A stretch of DNA of 64,000 nt from Tigriopus japonicus (taxonomy: Eukaryota > Arthropoda > Copepoda > Harpacticoida > Harpacticidae), in assembly GCA_010645155.1 (NCBI GenBank), contig CM021323.1, positions 2,602,872-2,666,871 of the forward strand, written 5' to 3'. Position numbers and translations under genes: made by a program. The number at the start of each line of letters is the position of its first letter. Positions within the stretch are counted from its first letter, which is position 1. Positions 8,965 to 23,600 of the stretch are shown piece by piece. The notes beneath the pieces were generated by a model. It ran no database searches and was not told the DNA's origin. It saw nothing but the letters and a program-made list of their open reading frames with translations.

Positions 8965-11900
8965 ATGTTGGTTATGCCTGAAAATGTGCCTCACCACAAA
9001 AGTCAATTGTTAAGGGTGTTTTACATGTCACTTTTTTTTTACTTTTTTTTCACTTTTTTTGACGTTTTCAAACTTTTTTTAGGGAAAAATGGACAACTTA
9101 AAATTAATTATTTTGGCACTTTTCATCACTTTTTTTCCGAGGCCTAGTCATGAAATACAGTCATAGGAGAGTCAATGACAATCAACTCCCCACAAAATGA
9201 AGATGTTTAATTTTGTACTTTGTATAGAGTCTCGCGATTCAGAATGTGGAATGTACACAGTACAAAGAGACCCCTGTCTGTCTAGTAACTTCTTTCACTT
9301 TTTATGCAAGTTTTATCCGTGTTTGGTGTTTTTTCATTTCATTCTTAACCATTTATTCTAACATCAAAAGTTGTGTTCTCGTATTGCACCAAAATTGCAT
9401 TGGTTTGTCACAACGGTGTTCAAAAGTCCACAAGTCTGAAAGCTTCCCCAACTCCTTTTTCAAGGTCTGAAATTGGTCACTCTGATTTGGTTGACAACCT
9501 CTTGCTTCTTTCTTTTCCCTTTTTTCTCCTTCCTCATATGTAGAGGTTGACTGATTTTGAAACTGAAGTTGACATTTAAACCCGTCATAACTTCAAAATG
9601 AGGCAAAAATCTTGATGTCCTTAAAATTTAAGACCGTTACTTGATAACTCCTGCCAATTTCAAATCACTGGGGATGTCCGAGAGGCATTCAAACTTAGCA
9701 AAGTGAAGGTCACATTTTCGGAATTTCTCTACTTTCCATTACAGGAAACGCTTTTAAAACCGCTTGAGGTCGCTTTTTTTTAACTCTCTATAGTCATTCT
9801 TATTGTGGAAAAGGTAGTCGGCATTACAAAATACTCATACTGAGTAAAGTAATGTCTGACATTCCGCCCGTTTCGAGGAACGCCCAATTCCCGCCGATGT
9901 GAGATTTAATCACGCAATAAAATGTTGAATTGGAAATTCAATTTTCAAAACACGAAATTCGGAAAATGTGGCCGCCGGGGGGGGGGGCAAAGTGATTGCC
10001 AAATTGCAACATGATACACAATTTTCCAATATTCATTGACCGTCCTTTCTGATGTTGGAGCGGAATAAATCAATAAACAATAAAACAACAATTGTAATTG
10101 TTGTCAATAACATTATTGGGCCAAGTAATTGTAATTAATAACATTTTTGGCCAAATAATTGACGAATTTTTAGTTGCAAATTACCAATATACTTTTAAAA
10201 TTCTTACTACAACACATTGACAGTGAAACAAAGTTGTCAGTTTTATCTTGCAAAACAATTATTTTGTCATCAATTTGAGTTCAATGTGATGCTACTAACA
10301 GTTTTTCATTTTGAGCGCCAATTTGCATCGAGTTGAATTTTATGCGCTTATTTGCATTTCGTTTTGCATTTTAGAGAATTTTTCGGAAAATGAGCAGAAA
10401 ATGTGACTTTCAAGAGTGGTTACGGAGATCAAATATAATTTTCAGAAATAATTGTTGGAAATTTGATTTCAATATGGATACGAAAACAATTGAATTTCCC
10501 ATCTCGTATTTTTAATACGATTTTTCTGATACAAACTTCGGAAGTTGTGGTAGCTTGCCTAACAAAGCCCCCTCTTCTTAGTGTAAGGATCGCAGGTTTA
10601 CACACCTTAATAGCTGATGGATGCCAACAAGGGAATAATTTTTAAGAAATATAACCTTTTTCCAAATTAGAGTTAGAAAATGGGAGTTTACTATTGTTTT
10701 GGAACTGAATAATGAACGGGCTAAATTTGTGGATATTGTTGCGATCGGTTAAAAGCCTCTTCTCTGAAGCTTTTTCAAAACCCCAGGTAGAAAAAAAAAC
10801 CAAAGATACGTTAATATGGTGCTCAAGATATAAAAGATTGCAATTTTTAGCCCCTTAAGTCTTAAATCGACAACCCAGACCCTTAAAACCCCAAAACAAA
10901 ACATTAAGCGCCCCCTGAAGCATGATTTTGTTTGCATTTAATTTGCATTCTGGGCCCTTTGTATTTGCATTTTAAAGGGCACTTAAGCCATCTTTTATTT
11001 TGGTTAAATTCCCAGGACTACTTATCACTAAGGACGTGAAAAAAGCGCATAAAACCATAGGCTTTTTGTTACCAAAAAAAACGCGCAAAAACCAGTTCAA
11101 AATTGCAAAATAAAGGGCAGAAAAAGTTCAGAATCGCAGATTAACAGCAAAAAATGGGAAAAGAGGGGAAAAAATAAAATATTTATTCTAATAGCCTTTT
11201 TAAAAGGTAATGATTTTAAGAAGTGCAAGTAAAACCTAACCAAGGAGTGGGATTCTCCCATTCAAAGTGGTGCAAATATTTTCGGGGACATACAGAAGCA
11301 CTGGACCAATCCCTATGCCAATGCCTCCATCCAGGTGTTTAAGATCGAAAAGAGCAAGATAATTTGCCAAAAGCGCAAATTTTTAATGCCACATCAGAAA
11401 GTGCACGACCAAAAATCAAAGCTTTCTAGGGCATTAAAAACAAATGCAAGTGTTAAAAGTTCTTGAAAATCCTGAGGTACACTAAAAATTGCACATCAAA
11501 CAAGTCAGCTCTCATGTAAAGATTCGATAACAATGTAGTTTACAACTTCACTAGTTCAAGTGAAATTCAACTCTACTTTACTGATCAAGGGCCCATTTGA
11601 TGTTTGATAGCACGAGTCAATGGATAGCAAAAAGAAGACGTTGTTTTGTGAGTTGTTTTGTGAAAAAGGTTTTGGGCCAAATCCAACCAGAAAAAAAGAA
11701 TAGCAACAAGTTTCATGCTTGTCCCGATTGAATTCTACTTAATTTTCAAAAAGTACTGATGGCAAAACCTTACCATTAAAATCACAACTTTTGCAAAATG
11801 TCATGCCAATACTCAATCAGGACAAAAAATGTACTACACGGCAGAACTGCCATTGCGAGTATTTCAGTGGTAAGTGCTAATACCCAGGGATCAACTAAAT

Positions 11901-12029
11901 TTTTTCCTTCTTTGAGATTCATTTTTGAAAAATTCAATATTTTTCTACCTTTCCTTAGTTTTGGCTCCAAATGGCAAAAAATAAGGTTTGTTTGCTGTTG
12001 TGAAATCATTCTTTAAATATAATAAAAGC
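8965..12029. other. AT-rich intergenic spacer, no gene seen
   Basis: No coding region is recognised. It contains T-runs at about 9036-9085, a G-run near 9976-9987, and a loose two-copy repeat of about 33 bases around 10105-10165 (CAATAACATTATTGGGCCAA and AATAACATTTTTGGCCAAA). Many short open frames exist, but none has a recognisable domain. Around 11235-11370 one frame reads WDSPIQSGANIFGDIQKHW, which could be an old transposon scrap. Confidence 0.6.
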
Positions 12030-12820
12030 CTGGAGGGTTTCTCGAGGCTTCACATCGAGCAATGGAGTACTTCAAGGAGATCCTTGCTCTCCTTTCCTCT
12101 TTAAGCTCTTTTTTCCTGATCTACAGTACATACCGAACTTTCACATCATGGAATTTCACTTGACCACAAGAGTATCAAGTTCCTTATGCACGCTGACGAG
12201 TTATGGCTGTCTGGAAACTCCGAGGCTGGTCTTCAACATGCCTAAGATGACCTCGAAAAATATTGCGATAACAGAGCCTTTCCATGGCAAAGATTTTAGT
12301 ATTCCACAAGGGAAGGCCATCAGACTGCAATTTTGTATACAAAGGCGATCCCATTGAACGTGTGAATCAATTCTGTTACTTAGGAGTCACATTCACCTCA
12401 CAACTTGTCTCTTCCCCCCATATTCGACAAATCAACGTTGAAAGTGAAAGCCAGACTTGAATTTCTATTCCCATCATTGACCATTCGTTTGGAAAATCTT
12501 CATGGCATTATCAAATAATTAAAAGATACCTTTTGATAAAGCCATGAAGATTTTCCAAACGTACTTCTCTATAAATACGCCTTACCGATCTGGATTAAAG
12601 CTCAGTGTCAAAAAACGTATGGGACGCAAACATTGTGACTTTCACAAATGTTCTGAAACGTTCTATTGGAATTCCCTTCTCTTCGCTTCTCTTTGGAAAA
12701 TTGACCAAATAAACATCGACCAATGAATGTTGAAATTGACCTCCATTTGGTGAATGCTCTCAAATGGAATAGTGGAATAATTTCAAAACCCGGAATCTTG
12801 AAAGAGCTTTCTTTTATTCG
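12030..12820 (+). pseudogene. decayed non-LTR retrotransposon (LINE) reverse transcriptase
   Basis: Conceptual translation in shifting frames gives the ordered landmarks of a LINE reverse transcriptase. NGVLQGDPCSPFLFKLF lies at about 12061. A catalytic-box remnant LMHADELWLSG follows at about 12180, where the YADD motif has decayed to HADE. The thumb-like stretch VNQFCYLGVTFTSQ is at about 12364, and a C-terminal block with SIGIPFSSLLFGKL at about 12660. At least one frameshift (between 12100 and 12162) and in-frame stops make it non-functional. The 5' part of the element is missing. A local inverted duplication sits at 12486-12561. Confidence 0.75.
12486..12561. repeat. perfect 21-base inverted repeat extended to about 30 bases
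   Basis: Bases 12486-12506 are the exact reverse complement of 12541-12561. After one mismatch the pairing continues for 8 more bases, leaving a loop of about 15-16 bases. The right arm encodes the expected LINE sequence (AMKIFQTY), so the left arm is probably a templated inverted copy inserted into the element. Confidence 0.85.
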
Positions 12821-13257
12821 CATGATTGATTAAAAAATAACCTATTGACAATATCACAGTTGGCCACAAGGCCTAATAACTTGGCTTGATTCGTCGTACG
12901 GAAGAATGACAACCAGCAACAAGATCCACCTTAGATCAATTCATCACGGCTGTGATTAGAAAAAACAGTATTAGGAGGAAGATAGATAGGGTGGGGTTTC
13001 GCATGATATTTTTGTGAAGTCTAACTTAGCAAGACTCTTCGGATATGATGGGTGTCTGTCTTTCTTTTTTTTTCTTTTGATACCTTTCGATTCCAGTTTA
13101 AAATTTGCGTCCAAGATAAAAATTGGTTTTAAATACGGTCCAAAATCGTTCTCAAATACTTGTCAATGTTGTGAAAATCCTTGGTGAATAGAAAGAGTTG
13201 ATCAAGTCAAAGTTGGTTCTCATTCAGCTATGTGATGTTTGTTAACAAGCACATTGT

Positions 13258-14676
13258 CTACAATTTGTGAGCGCTATAAATACTTTGCATTGGGATCCAA
13301 GATGCGTTAGTCATATCCATGAGGGTCATTGTTGGTTCGGACTCAAGCGAGGAAGGATCAACTGCATCTAAATTGGACTGCGACACCGAGTCGTGACCAT
13401 AGGCGTTATTGAAATATTGGGGTTGCTAAAATACGAAAAGAATCAGATTAGAATGACAATGAAACAGGTAGGACACTTAAGGGTTACCATATCTTGGGAT
13501 GGCAAGGGTTGCCTTTCCACTCGCTGAACGTTATTCAGTCGGGTCAAAGTGCTATTGTTTGGAGGACGCTGATATGGATCATTCAATAGGTCATTGGGAC
13601 GGGACTCAAATTGTTGATGGTAAAGTTGTTGACGACGAAGGGTGCTGTAAAGTGATTGCCAAGAGGAAGATTTCATGGTAGAAATTTATCAAAGCATTGT
13701 TTTAAATTCAGACATTTTTTGGTGGCCGTGCTTGAATGGAGGGATTTTAAGAGGTCACTTGTTATGTGTACGGGTTCTGAGTTTTGAGATGAGGCCATTA
13801 GTTAGAATGGCTCGAGTATGATAAATACACCATTGCAGGCTCAACTATGGAGTATTCGTGGCGATGTTTATTTTTCGAAAAGAGTCACAACTTGTTTGTT
13901 GACTAGGTTATTCAATTACAGAAAGCCGAGTTAATTTGAAATCAATCCAAAACTCACCAAAACGAAGCAATTTTGCCATTCCAAATGATTTGTTGTCTTT
14001 TGATTGTCACAACAGAGCAATAATGACTTAGTTGTGCCAAAAACAGAAGATTTGCGAAATTTTCAAATACCTACAATCTCCTTTGGCTTTTGGGGATCGT
14101 ATTCCCAGTCAAAGGTTGCCAGATTTCTTTAAACAGAAGTACTTTTCCGGATTTTTTTTTCCAAAAAAAGGAACACTTTGGCAATCGCATTTGAAAATGA
14201 GCCAGCTAAAAACACGTATTAACTTCACATTTCTTGAACGAAGATTCAGAGTATGTTACATTGGCAAGGTATTGCTACACCTACAATACTTTTTGGGAAC
14301 AAAGAATTGTTCCGGTTGTCCCATTTGCCTAGCAATGCCAAAATAAGTACGTACTTCATGATCATTTGAGTCTGATAAGACTCATCAGCCGGAGTTGGAT
14401 GAGGTGGCGTTTTGGAGTGCATGAATCCACTCGTTGGTCGGCCGGTGGTCCTTCCATTCCCATTCAAGGCTGTTGTCCCGAATGTGGACGTTGCAGAATA
14501 ATTAGAATAGTTAATGGCATTATAAGCTCCTTCTGTAGATGAGCCTGCGCCACTGCCGTTAGCGCCCCCCGCTCCTTCATTCTGAAGATGGGGTAAGGAC
14601 GAAGGCATGCACTGATGGTGAGATCCATCGTCACCAAGAAGTTGGGAGCGTTGATGGCATTTCATACCAGGGGCTT
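13258..14676 (-). CDS. Dscam: Dscam exons 31-33: cytoplasmic tail
   Basis: Exons 14355-14676, 13488-13644 and 13258-13425 encode a tail of about 215 residues, ending IYSAHKL before TAG at 13258-13260. The first part is Gly/Ser/Asn/Thr-rich (AGGANGSGAGSSTEGAYNA), and later parts are Gln/Pro-rich. No kinase or enzymatic domain is seen. The acceptors were chosen by phase: the ATG-containing open frame upstream of 13644 is intron, because a good TTTACAG acceptor and the phase from exon 31 both point to 13644. Confidence 0.85.
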
Positions 14677-17600
14677 CTATAAGGGTTCCATTTCAGAGGA
14701 TGGTCCAACGAATGAATGGATGGATGAAGGAAGAACGAAGGGAGGAAAAAGAAGAAAAATGGGGAGTTAGTGAATCGCTAAACCCGAGGAACAACGCGAA
14801 TCTTGTTTTCATGTGATGATGGGATCCCATTTCTGCGTGGCGTTCTTCCCCCTCTATCCATTCCATTTCTTGCTTCTACTATGATCTCTAACTTTTTTAA
14901 TGAATTCTCTCACGGAAATGAGCAAAGCCTGGTAGAAGCAGCCTTAAAAATCGGGTCAAATCCGACGGGGTCTCATGTAATCCCGAATCGAGGCACCACG
15001 TTGTAAGGCCTACATTAGAAGTGACCCCCCTCCAAAAATTCGATAGCTTTCATTTCTCCAATCGGGTGAAACCATTTGTGCACTACTAAGTACTTACCAC
15101 TCATGATATTTTTTCTGAAATGATGGATGAGCAAAGTGATCACAACGGCCACAATGACAATGGTCAAAAACAAGGGGATGATCACGGCTGGATTGGTAAA
15201 GAACAGTCCGCTGTATTCGGAATGGATGACCAATTCAGGAGCAACTGTGGCTAAATAGAAGACGACCATTCATTAGAGATTCTCTGGTATAAACACACTC
15301 GGTGGAAGAGAAGGGGGAGTTGGGTTTCGACGATGTTCAAAGGTCTCAGGCGGATAAATGACTCGGCACCAAAACAAAAACGAAGAAAGAAAAAGATCCA
15401 AGAGAAGAGTTGCGCTGCTCCCCTTTTGGGTTCCAAAAAAAATCTTCGATTTAAACCAATAAGGAGAAGATCAGTCTGTCCAATCGAAAAATATTGACTT
15501 TCAAAAAACGTTTTAGACTCAAAGCCAAAAACCCTTGTTTACAATCCCTGTATTAACATAGTGTAAATAAATGATTCCACCATATATTTTAACCGTTGAC
15601 ATGACTTCTAGTCGCAACAAACAAAACACATGAATTACTTTATAACAGCTTCAAATTCATTATTGAAAAAGATATCACTTAGCCTCTGTTTTAAGATCCC
15701 TTGTTATAATTAAAATGATAGTTTTGATTAAAACTATGCCTGAACTGAGCTCACCTCCAGAAAACGTCAACGTGGTAAAGTCATATTCTTCCACCGTGGA
15801 ACCAGCAGCGTTGTGAGCCGTAATTTTCAGTTCATACATTGTCTCCGGACTAAGATCCAGGATCAAGAACTGCTTGATGTCTGATCGCACGTTATTATTC
15901 ACTAAATGCCATTCGGTTCCACCTCGGTAGAGCAACACATCGTGTTGCTTTCGGTATTCAACCACAAAACTGGAAATTGGACAACCACCATTCAGCCATG
16001 AGCTTAGGTTCAATGAAATATAAGTGGAATTGGCGGCAATCAATGATTTGGTGGGTGGAGGAATGGGAGCCTCTCCAAGGGTGTGAGCCGAAATCGTCTC
16101 CGTCCGTTCTCCAACCCCAAAATCATTCACAGCCTGGTGAAGAATGAAGTGTTAGTTGTAATAATCTAAATTCAATTCAATCAAAAAATGTCAGTCAATA
16201 CCTGGATGTAGAATTGATAGTTGGCACCACATTTGAGCCCCTGGAAGGTATAGTTGAGCGTGTCTGGGTGCACTTCGACGCGATCCCAATCTCCAAACTC
16301 ACAATGGTAATGCAAGTTATAGGCTAATAATGGGGATCCTCCGTCGGCAGATGGCATCCAACCCAGAATGATGGAATTGCTCGACGTATCAAGGACATTG
16401 AGTTTGGGAGGCGCGGGTGGGACACCATTATTTCGGCTCACTGCAATGTCCATTAATAAAGAGACAAAATGAGGGAATGGAATTTATTAACCCCTCCCGA
16501 TGGTGTTGGTGGTCGTCTGGCTATTGGTACTAATGGGATGTCTCTTTTTAGTCTTTGTCGCAGTTATTTTCGCATGTTTTAGTCAAGCGCTCAGGAGGAC
16601 TCGGAAGTCGGAAATGGAGAATATGACCGTGGTTTGAGAGTGCTTTTTTATTTTTTGTTAGCAATTCTACGCAATCTGCGCTTTGTGTGGGTGGAAACGT
16701 TGGAAGTCGAAGCATCCGCAATGGTCCAATCGAACGATGATAAAGAATTCAAGTGACTTTAGCTATACGAATGTACGTACGTAGGAGACTAACCAAGCAA
16801 GACACCACGTCGTCCAGTTTTCTTGGCTTTGTGAAGCAAAAAATCAAGCCAAGAGACAACAAGACCCACTCGTTCCCTATTATTTTGCCTACTACCCTAT
16901 CGCTTTCTGAAACTAAGAGCAAAAAAAGGACCCTTTTACAACGTTTAGAAAACGTGGGCCTTGAAGTAAAAAATCAAGCTGACAACCAACTGACAAACAA
17001 CGTGTGCTAAAAACACATGGTTCATTTTCTTCGAACCGTGGTTACGTAAATTATTTTTAGTTGATTTTCTTTTTTCCTGCATTTGATAGTATTTCGAAAA
17101 GCAACACGCGTGCCATATTTTGTCGAAACTTAAACTAAATCTATCATTTTTAAGAGTTCGCAAGGTTCTTTTAGCATCTGTTTTGTTTCTCTTTCCAAAG
17201 ATCTGTGCACACGAAAGACTCAATGACCCCAAAAAGAAGATCGAATCATAGATCTGCCGAGGTGCATCTACAAAGCCGTCATCATCATCATTATCACCAC
17301 CATGATCCTCAAGCCTTGAGCCATTTGCCAACCCTAATGAGGCCCATAATTTACCCACGCGTTGGGAACAACTGTGTGCGGATAAAAGTACGTCAATGCG
17401 AGAGACAAATGGCCAGAAAGCTTGGCTGGGAAACACTCAAGTTGAGAAATGAGACGCAAAGCTAGGTGGCTAGCACTTACACTTGACAATGAGTTGGTAG
17501 GTGATCTTGTCTTGGCCGAAGTGATTCTGGGCCGAACACGAATAATTGCCCACGTCACTCATTTGGACGGACAAAATCCGCAGCACCGTGTTGGAAGACT

Positions 17601-20600
17601 CGAGACGGATCCTTGAATTTGGCAACAACTCCCGCTCACTGGGCAAATGGAACAAGGAAGAGGAGAAGAAAAAACGTCATGAGAGGATTGAGCGAGAAAA
17701 ACTCTCCCAGTCTTTCCACAGAATTTCACCCACCACGAAAGGAAAAGTCCGAGAAAGGAGGCGAACTTTTCCACCCAGACCAGTCTTATCATCATCAACT
17801 TACTTGAAACTCCAAGAGTTAATAGGCTTAGGTTGTCCCACTGAGGTGCAGAACAATCGCACCTCTTCCTTGAGGGCGTGGGTAACTTTTTGCGAGAAGC
17901 TCGCAATAGATGCGGGCAGTGGTGTCTGAGGCGTTTCAGCCACGATCTCGGACTCCGTGCCTTCACCGGGCAACGTGCTGGCTGTCACCCAGAAACTGTA
18001 GGGCTGATTCTGCAGATTGGAATGAAAGTAATGAGTTTGATCCCAAATGAGGAGAACAAATGCCTGAGTTTTCCCTTTAGATCCATTCCTTCACTGGAGT
18101 GCCATTGGCCTTACTAAACAACCAGAATGGTTGCAAGTGATGTAGAGTACAGTAGTAGTAGTAGTAGTAACAGCAGTGCTATTTTCTGTGGAATTGTGCC
18201 ATTAGTTTTGCATTTTGCTGCGCATCTGGCTACAGAAGAAACTTTAGAAATAAATTGTCGGCCTCGAAATATGACAGAAGTTTGGGATCTTCAAATATCA
18301 CTTGCCAAACAAGGCGATAGAAAAGAAAATTGCTGGTTTGAACCGTAAACTTTCCTCATGTTTTAAGAAAGTCGCATTTACTTCGCAGGCTAGGTAGGGT
18401 TGGCGTTTCCTTGAAATCTACGCTTTTACCTGGTACCCTCTGCCCTTGAATGCGATTTGCTTTGATTGCTTGGTTTGCATTGCCTGTTGTATCTTTGGCA
18501 TTATGGTCGGGCGTGTTATTAATTTCTTTCCGTACTGGCCTCCAACTTTGAGACTGGCTCAGTTTTTCACACATTCGCCAGTTGAGCCGAAGCAATAAAA
18601 TGAAATCTTACTGCATTTTCTGAAAACTTACTCAGACTTTCTGAATGAGGTTCAAAACTAGCGCAACTTTGGTTCACCGTGGATTGGGTTGCTCGTCGCA
18701 ACACGATCGCCTCTTGGTTTCACAATGAATAATATCAAGCTTGCACTTCTCTTAAAATGTGCTCTAAACAACAGGGCGCACAGCTCAGATGGAAAGAAAA
18801 AAAAGTGGGATCTTTGGGCTAAAACTGCATCCGAACAGATTGTTGCTTCTAAAATCCCAACTTTTCCCCTCTTCTATCAAGTCGGCTTGTAATTGGGCCA
18901 AAAATGCTCTTGGCTTGGTTTTTTACCTGATTAAGCCCTCGAACTGAGAACATTGTGTTTGGCGGGTACACTTCGAAATGCTGAGTGAATTGGCGGCCAC
19001 TTTCCATGGTCTTCATGAAGACTGAGTAATGTGTAAGATCCCCATTGGGAAACTCAGGAGGAATCCACGAGATTAAAACTGTGTTTTGATCACTGGCAGT
19101 AGCTTTGATGTTGGCTGGAGCACTGGGAACTGAAATATCGAGGACACAGACATGAGCTTGGGATCCAAGAACAAAACAAGCCAGACCGATCTCGTTTAGA
19201 TTGAAATGATATCCCAATTTCACCTCCAGTGGGCCCTTCGAATCCAATGAGGTCATTCCTTGAAAACCTCATTTACTTTGAACGGATATACAAAGCAATT
19301 ACCGACAGAAAAACGACCAATAGATCATTCACTCACTCATTCATTTCCCTTCACAATCTCGTGCCCTGCTATGCTTTTGAGGGGAATTCTTTTCTCAATT
19401 ACTTGTCATCCATCACCGTCGTCATCTTTCTAGAGACAGACTGTAAAAAGCCAGACTTTCATTACAACCAGTATTATGTACTTTCGAATGCGTAAACGAT
19501 GTCCACATTCGTCCTGAAAGCCTTTGAAATCAACCCTTGGTCTATGTTCAAGACTTACCGTCTTCTTTGGTGCGGCAATAGATTGACCGACTTTTGAGGC
19601 CTTGACCAACGCGCGTTGAAGCCACAACTTGGACCGAGTAATTTTGATACTTCTCCAAACCATACAAGGTGATTTGTTGTTGCATGGTGCTCTGCTCATG
19701 AATCTCCACTTGCTCTGCAATCAAGAAATACAGATAGCTAGTTAGCACAGTACCAAATAAGTACTTGGAAAAGCTAGCTCACAGTGCTACACAGAACAGC
19801 TTCAGCTAATGGGAAATCGTCTTTGGCCGACGAGCCCTTGAAGAGGTCTTAATTACTGCTACCTCCTGAGGGTAATGTAATGACTTGATTATCGATCATT
19901 GCCTATTCGGCTAACCCATAGCGAATGTGCAATACACTTTTTCAGAACCACTCCAGTACATCTCGGTGTCCTAAATGGTTGTTGAAAAACGCGAAGAAAT
20001 CTCGATTCATCTGCGAACCTCCATTCCCCTGAGACTGCAAAATGAACGAATACGGACGACAGAAACATTGCAATTAACTGGATTCGCTTCACCAGGATTC
20101 TCATGCGTAAAAGACAGATGACTCACACTGCACGTTTACATACGTCCGGAAATGAGTATTTCTTGCCAGATTTCACTACTCACACCGGGCCTCGAAAGTC
20201 AAAAGCACTAAACAGACGTGGAACCTCGTGGAACCTCGTGGAACTTCGACCATTATTCTTAGCTCCCAAACGATGTTGGCCAACAAGATGAAAGGGTAAG
20301 GTGTGGAAGTACTGTTGGAGAGTGGGAATTCCGCCAAAATGAGGATCATTCGAGACCAACGAGCACATACTTAGGCACTGACAGCGTTGTCGCTTGAAAC
20401 CCGTGTTGTTACGACTTGTTCGTAAGCAAGTTGGGTTACCAATGGTGATTGGATACAAGTCGAGAAGCAAAATGAATTTTTGAATTTCCGTGCCCAGATT
20501 CAACTCTCAACCACGAATCAAGAGAAACGACAAAGTAACAGCCAAAGAAAGTGAAACTTAAATGAGGCGATTTGTTTCAAGTTGGAATTTTTGCTGCATG

Positions 20601-23600
20601 ATTTCTACACGCTCAGAGTTTCTGGGACTTGCTTTGACGCAGATGTGAGAGCAGTTGGCTTAAGCTTACAACCCACTTTCAACTCCACCCTTCATTCAGC
20701 ACTACCAAAACACTCTCATTTTAGTCTGGTTGTCATAAAACTACAAAATGTTTTTTATTTATTTATGTTACTGGTGCGGCTCAAACAATTGGGGCTCGTC
20801 CCAATATTGGAAGGACCGCATTCATCATTGGGTTAGTAAGGCAAGGCGCAAACGAAAGGAGCTGTTTTCCCCTCTATTCTCTGCGTAGGTGGGCTCATTT
20901 TTTTCAGTTGAGTACAATCGTATTTCACAACTGAGCTCTGATGAGGCAAGTCCCTTTCCCCTTTAGGTCCATAGATCCTAACCAAGAAAAGCGGGCACAA
21001 ATATTCGAAAGCTGAAATTGAACCATTTATCTTTCCGAAGTTCAACCCTGCAGGCAAGTGTCAAACAACGTTGGACAAGGAAGCATCACAAAAAGATCGC
21101 CCCAAAAGAAATTTCGTTTCCTTGCTTTCGTTCACCTGTTTTGTTCCTCTTGTGAATATCTTCAAAATCTACAAATCTCTTGGATGTTTCTTTGTTTGTT
21201 TGCTTACCTTCCCATTCGCGAAGGGGTCGGTAGGACACTCGGTACTCTTGAAGCTTGCCGTTCATGTCCTTGACCGGTGGTGGAGACCACATGATGAGTA
21301 AACTGGTGGAGGATAAAGCGGTGCATTGGACACTTCGTGGGGGCGAACTGGGCACTGCCAAAGAAGAGGAACAAAACATGAGACTCACGCACTCATTCAG
21401 ACAATTAGGCATCGTAAACGCTACTCTCAACGACTTTTATGGCCACATTACTTCTTCGTACTTCAGCCATTTATTTTAACTTATATTGTCCAAGTAAAGA
21501 CCTGTCATAAACAGAAATTGGTCCCGAGCCGAGATAAAGAGGCGGAATGGCACGACTGCCCTCTTAGACCACTCTGCGTAGTAGAAGGCTGAGTGGCCCA
21601 TTGGGACAAATTTCGCCACGAACGAGGCAGTCTTCGTCTTACCATCCTCGTCAGTGCTGAGAATGATCTCTGGATGCTTGGGCCCTGCCCCGATGCGATT
21701 GTAGGCCTGAACCACGATGCTGTATTGGGTGTACTTTTTTAAATGGGTGATGTGAAGCTCCAATTTCCGAGTTTTATGATGTTCAATACCAAAGTCCTGG
21801 AATTTGCAGAGGGACGACATATTTGAGTGGACTATCGAATTGCCTGCATCTCCTTCATCTGATTGTGCTTTGGAGGTACTTACTTCAAATTTGGTAATTT
21901 CTAGCGTTTGATAGCGGTAAGGATCGCTGGAATTGGTGACCTTGTAGCCAAGGTAATAGCCCAATATTTCGCCGTGCTGAAGGTTCGTGTCGGGAGGCTA
22001 AGAGGAAAAGCGAAGAAAACAACTCTCACTCAGTTTATGCTCCAAATCTAGGGGCTCGCTTTCACCGACATAAAAACTTGTAAATGACAAACCCTAGAAA
22101 GTGTTCAACTTCGGGAATGGAAATTAACATAAAAAGGCGATAATCTCGAAGTCCCCCGTGATCAAAAGGTGAAGTCTCTTACCAATGAGAGGGCATTCTA
22201 AGAGTTTTTAAACCCCACTTCCTTAAGATTTTCATCAATTTAACTACAGCCCCTTTTTTATTAGTTTAATTCAAATTGATCCTCACCTCCCAGGTAACGA
22301 AAAGAGCTTGGGAACCATTTGCCTTTCCAGCCACATTATTTGGAGGACCTTCAGGGGCTTCTTCTTTCGTAGAGATCACAATTGGAGGCGTTGGACTAGA
22401 TCGTCCAATGGAATTGATACCAATCAGTCGGATATGGTATAAAGAGGCAGGTCTTAACGTGTGGAGTTCGGTCCAATCGGATAAACCTGAACAGGTGTGA
22501 GTTTCCGCCTCATTCCAGGGTCCTACAAAAGTCGGAAAATATCGTCACTTTTTCATGGGTCATGAGTGACGCCCAACTTACAAATTTCAATAGCATTGAA
22601 AGCCCTCGTATATGGTTTGCCCTAAATCTACGTACTAAGGCGAAATTCCCCTCTCGTTGCTCTTGAAATTTAGCTTTCACAATGTTCAACAAGGTCTTTC
22701 AACCAAGGTCATTCATTCTCATGGTTGAATGGAGGCAAGATCAACGTACGTAAATACACACGTTCAGTTTAAGACGGCATAGTTTAGGCAAGGGTTGTTG
22801 CATGCATGGTACTCACGGAAGGCCTTTTTGTACTCGACCAGATAGGCGGTGATGGGACTCCTGCCATCATAAGGAGGAATCCACGTGAGATTGACAGTTC
22901 TCGACGAGAAGCTGACAACGGAAAGCCCAATAGGCACCTCAGGGGGTTCCTAAAGGCCCATCATTCACCATGCAAGGGAGCGGAACGAGAAAGATATAAT
23001 GATGAGACGAGAATGGTGGCAAGAGTGAAACCCGTTTGAATTGCAAAATCTCGAGGCCGAAGGGCGCTGAGTAGCTGTCTTTTTCGATTCCTTTCCCTCG
23101 CCTTCTTTTGGAGGCACACCCTAACCATTCATCCATCCATCCATCCAGCTAGCTCACCTTACCTGCACAATGAGATGAACGATCCTTTGACTGCTTCCAA
23201 ATGCATTAGAAGCCGAGCAAACAAAGGAGGCCGTATCCTCGCGTCTTACTTTGGGCAGGACCAGTTTGGACATTAAGCCGTTACTGAGTGGCTCTTCCTT
23301 AATCTGGAAACAATACCTCTTCAAATAAGAACCGCTCTACCACAATCTCGAGGCAAACAGTCGCCCACCCACCTTCATTCGAGAATCGCTAAGAAGAATT
23401 GGCATCCCATTTCTGGTCCATTCCACCGTAATCGGATTGTCTCCACTAACTGGACACTCAACGGCAGCGCTTTTAGTATCTACCGTAATGCTTTGGTTCT
23501 CCAAAGTGACAGCAAATGTGGCTGGAACTGGAATCAGTGTTCAGATTAGGGAGGGACAGAAAGCTGACTGGCTTTTGTATAAATGGAATGAATAAAGAAG

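Noticed and set aside
13645..13676. ATG-started extension of the Dscam tail exon
   Set aside because: The phase from exon 31 and a strong TTTACAG acceptor place the exon start at 13644. The ATG lies in the intron.
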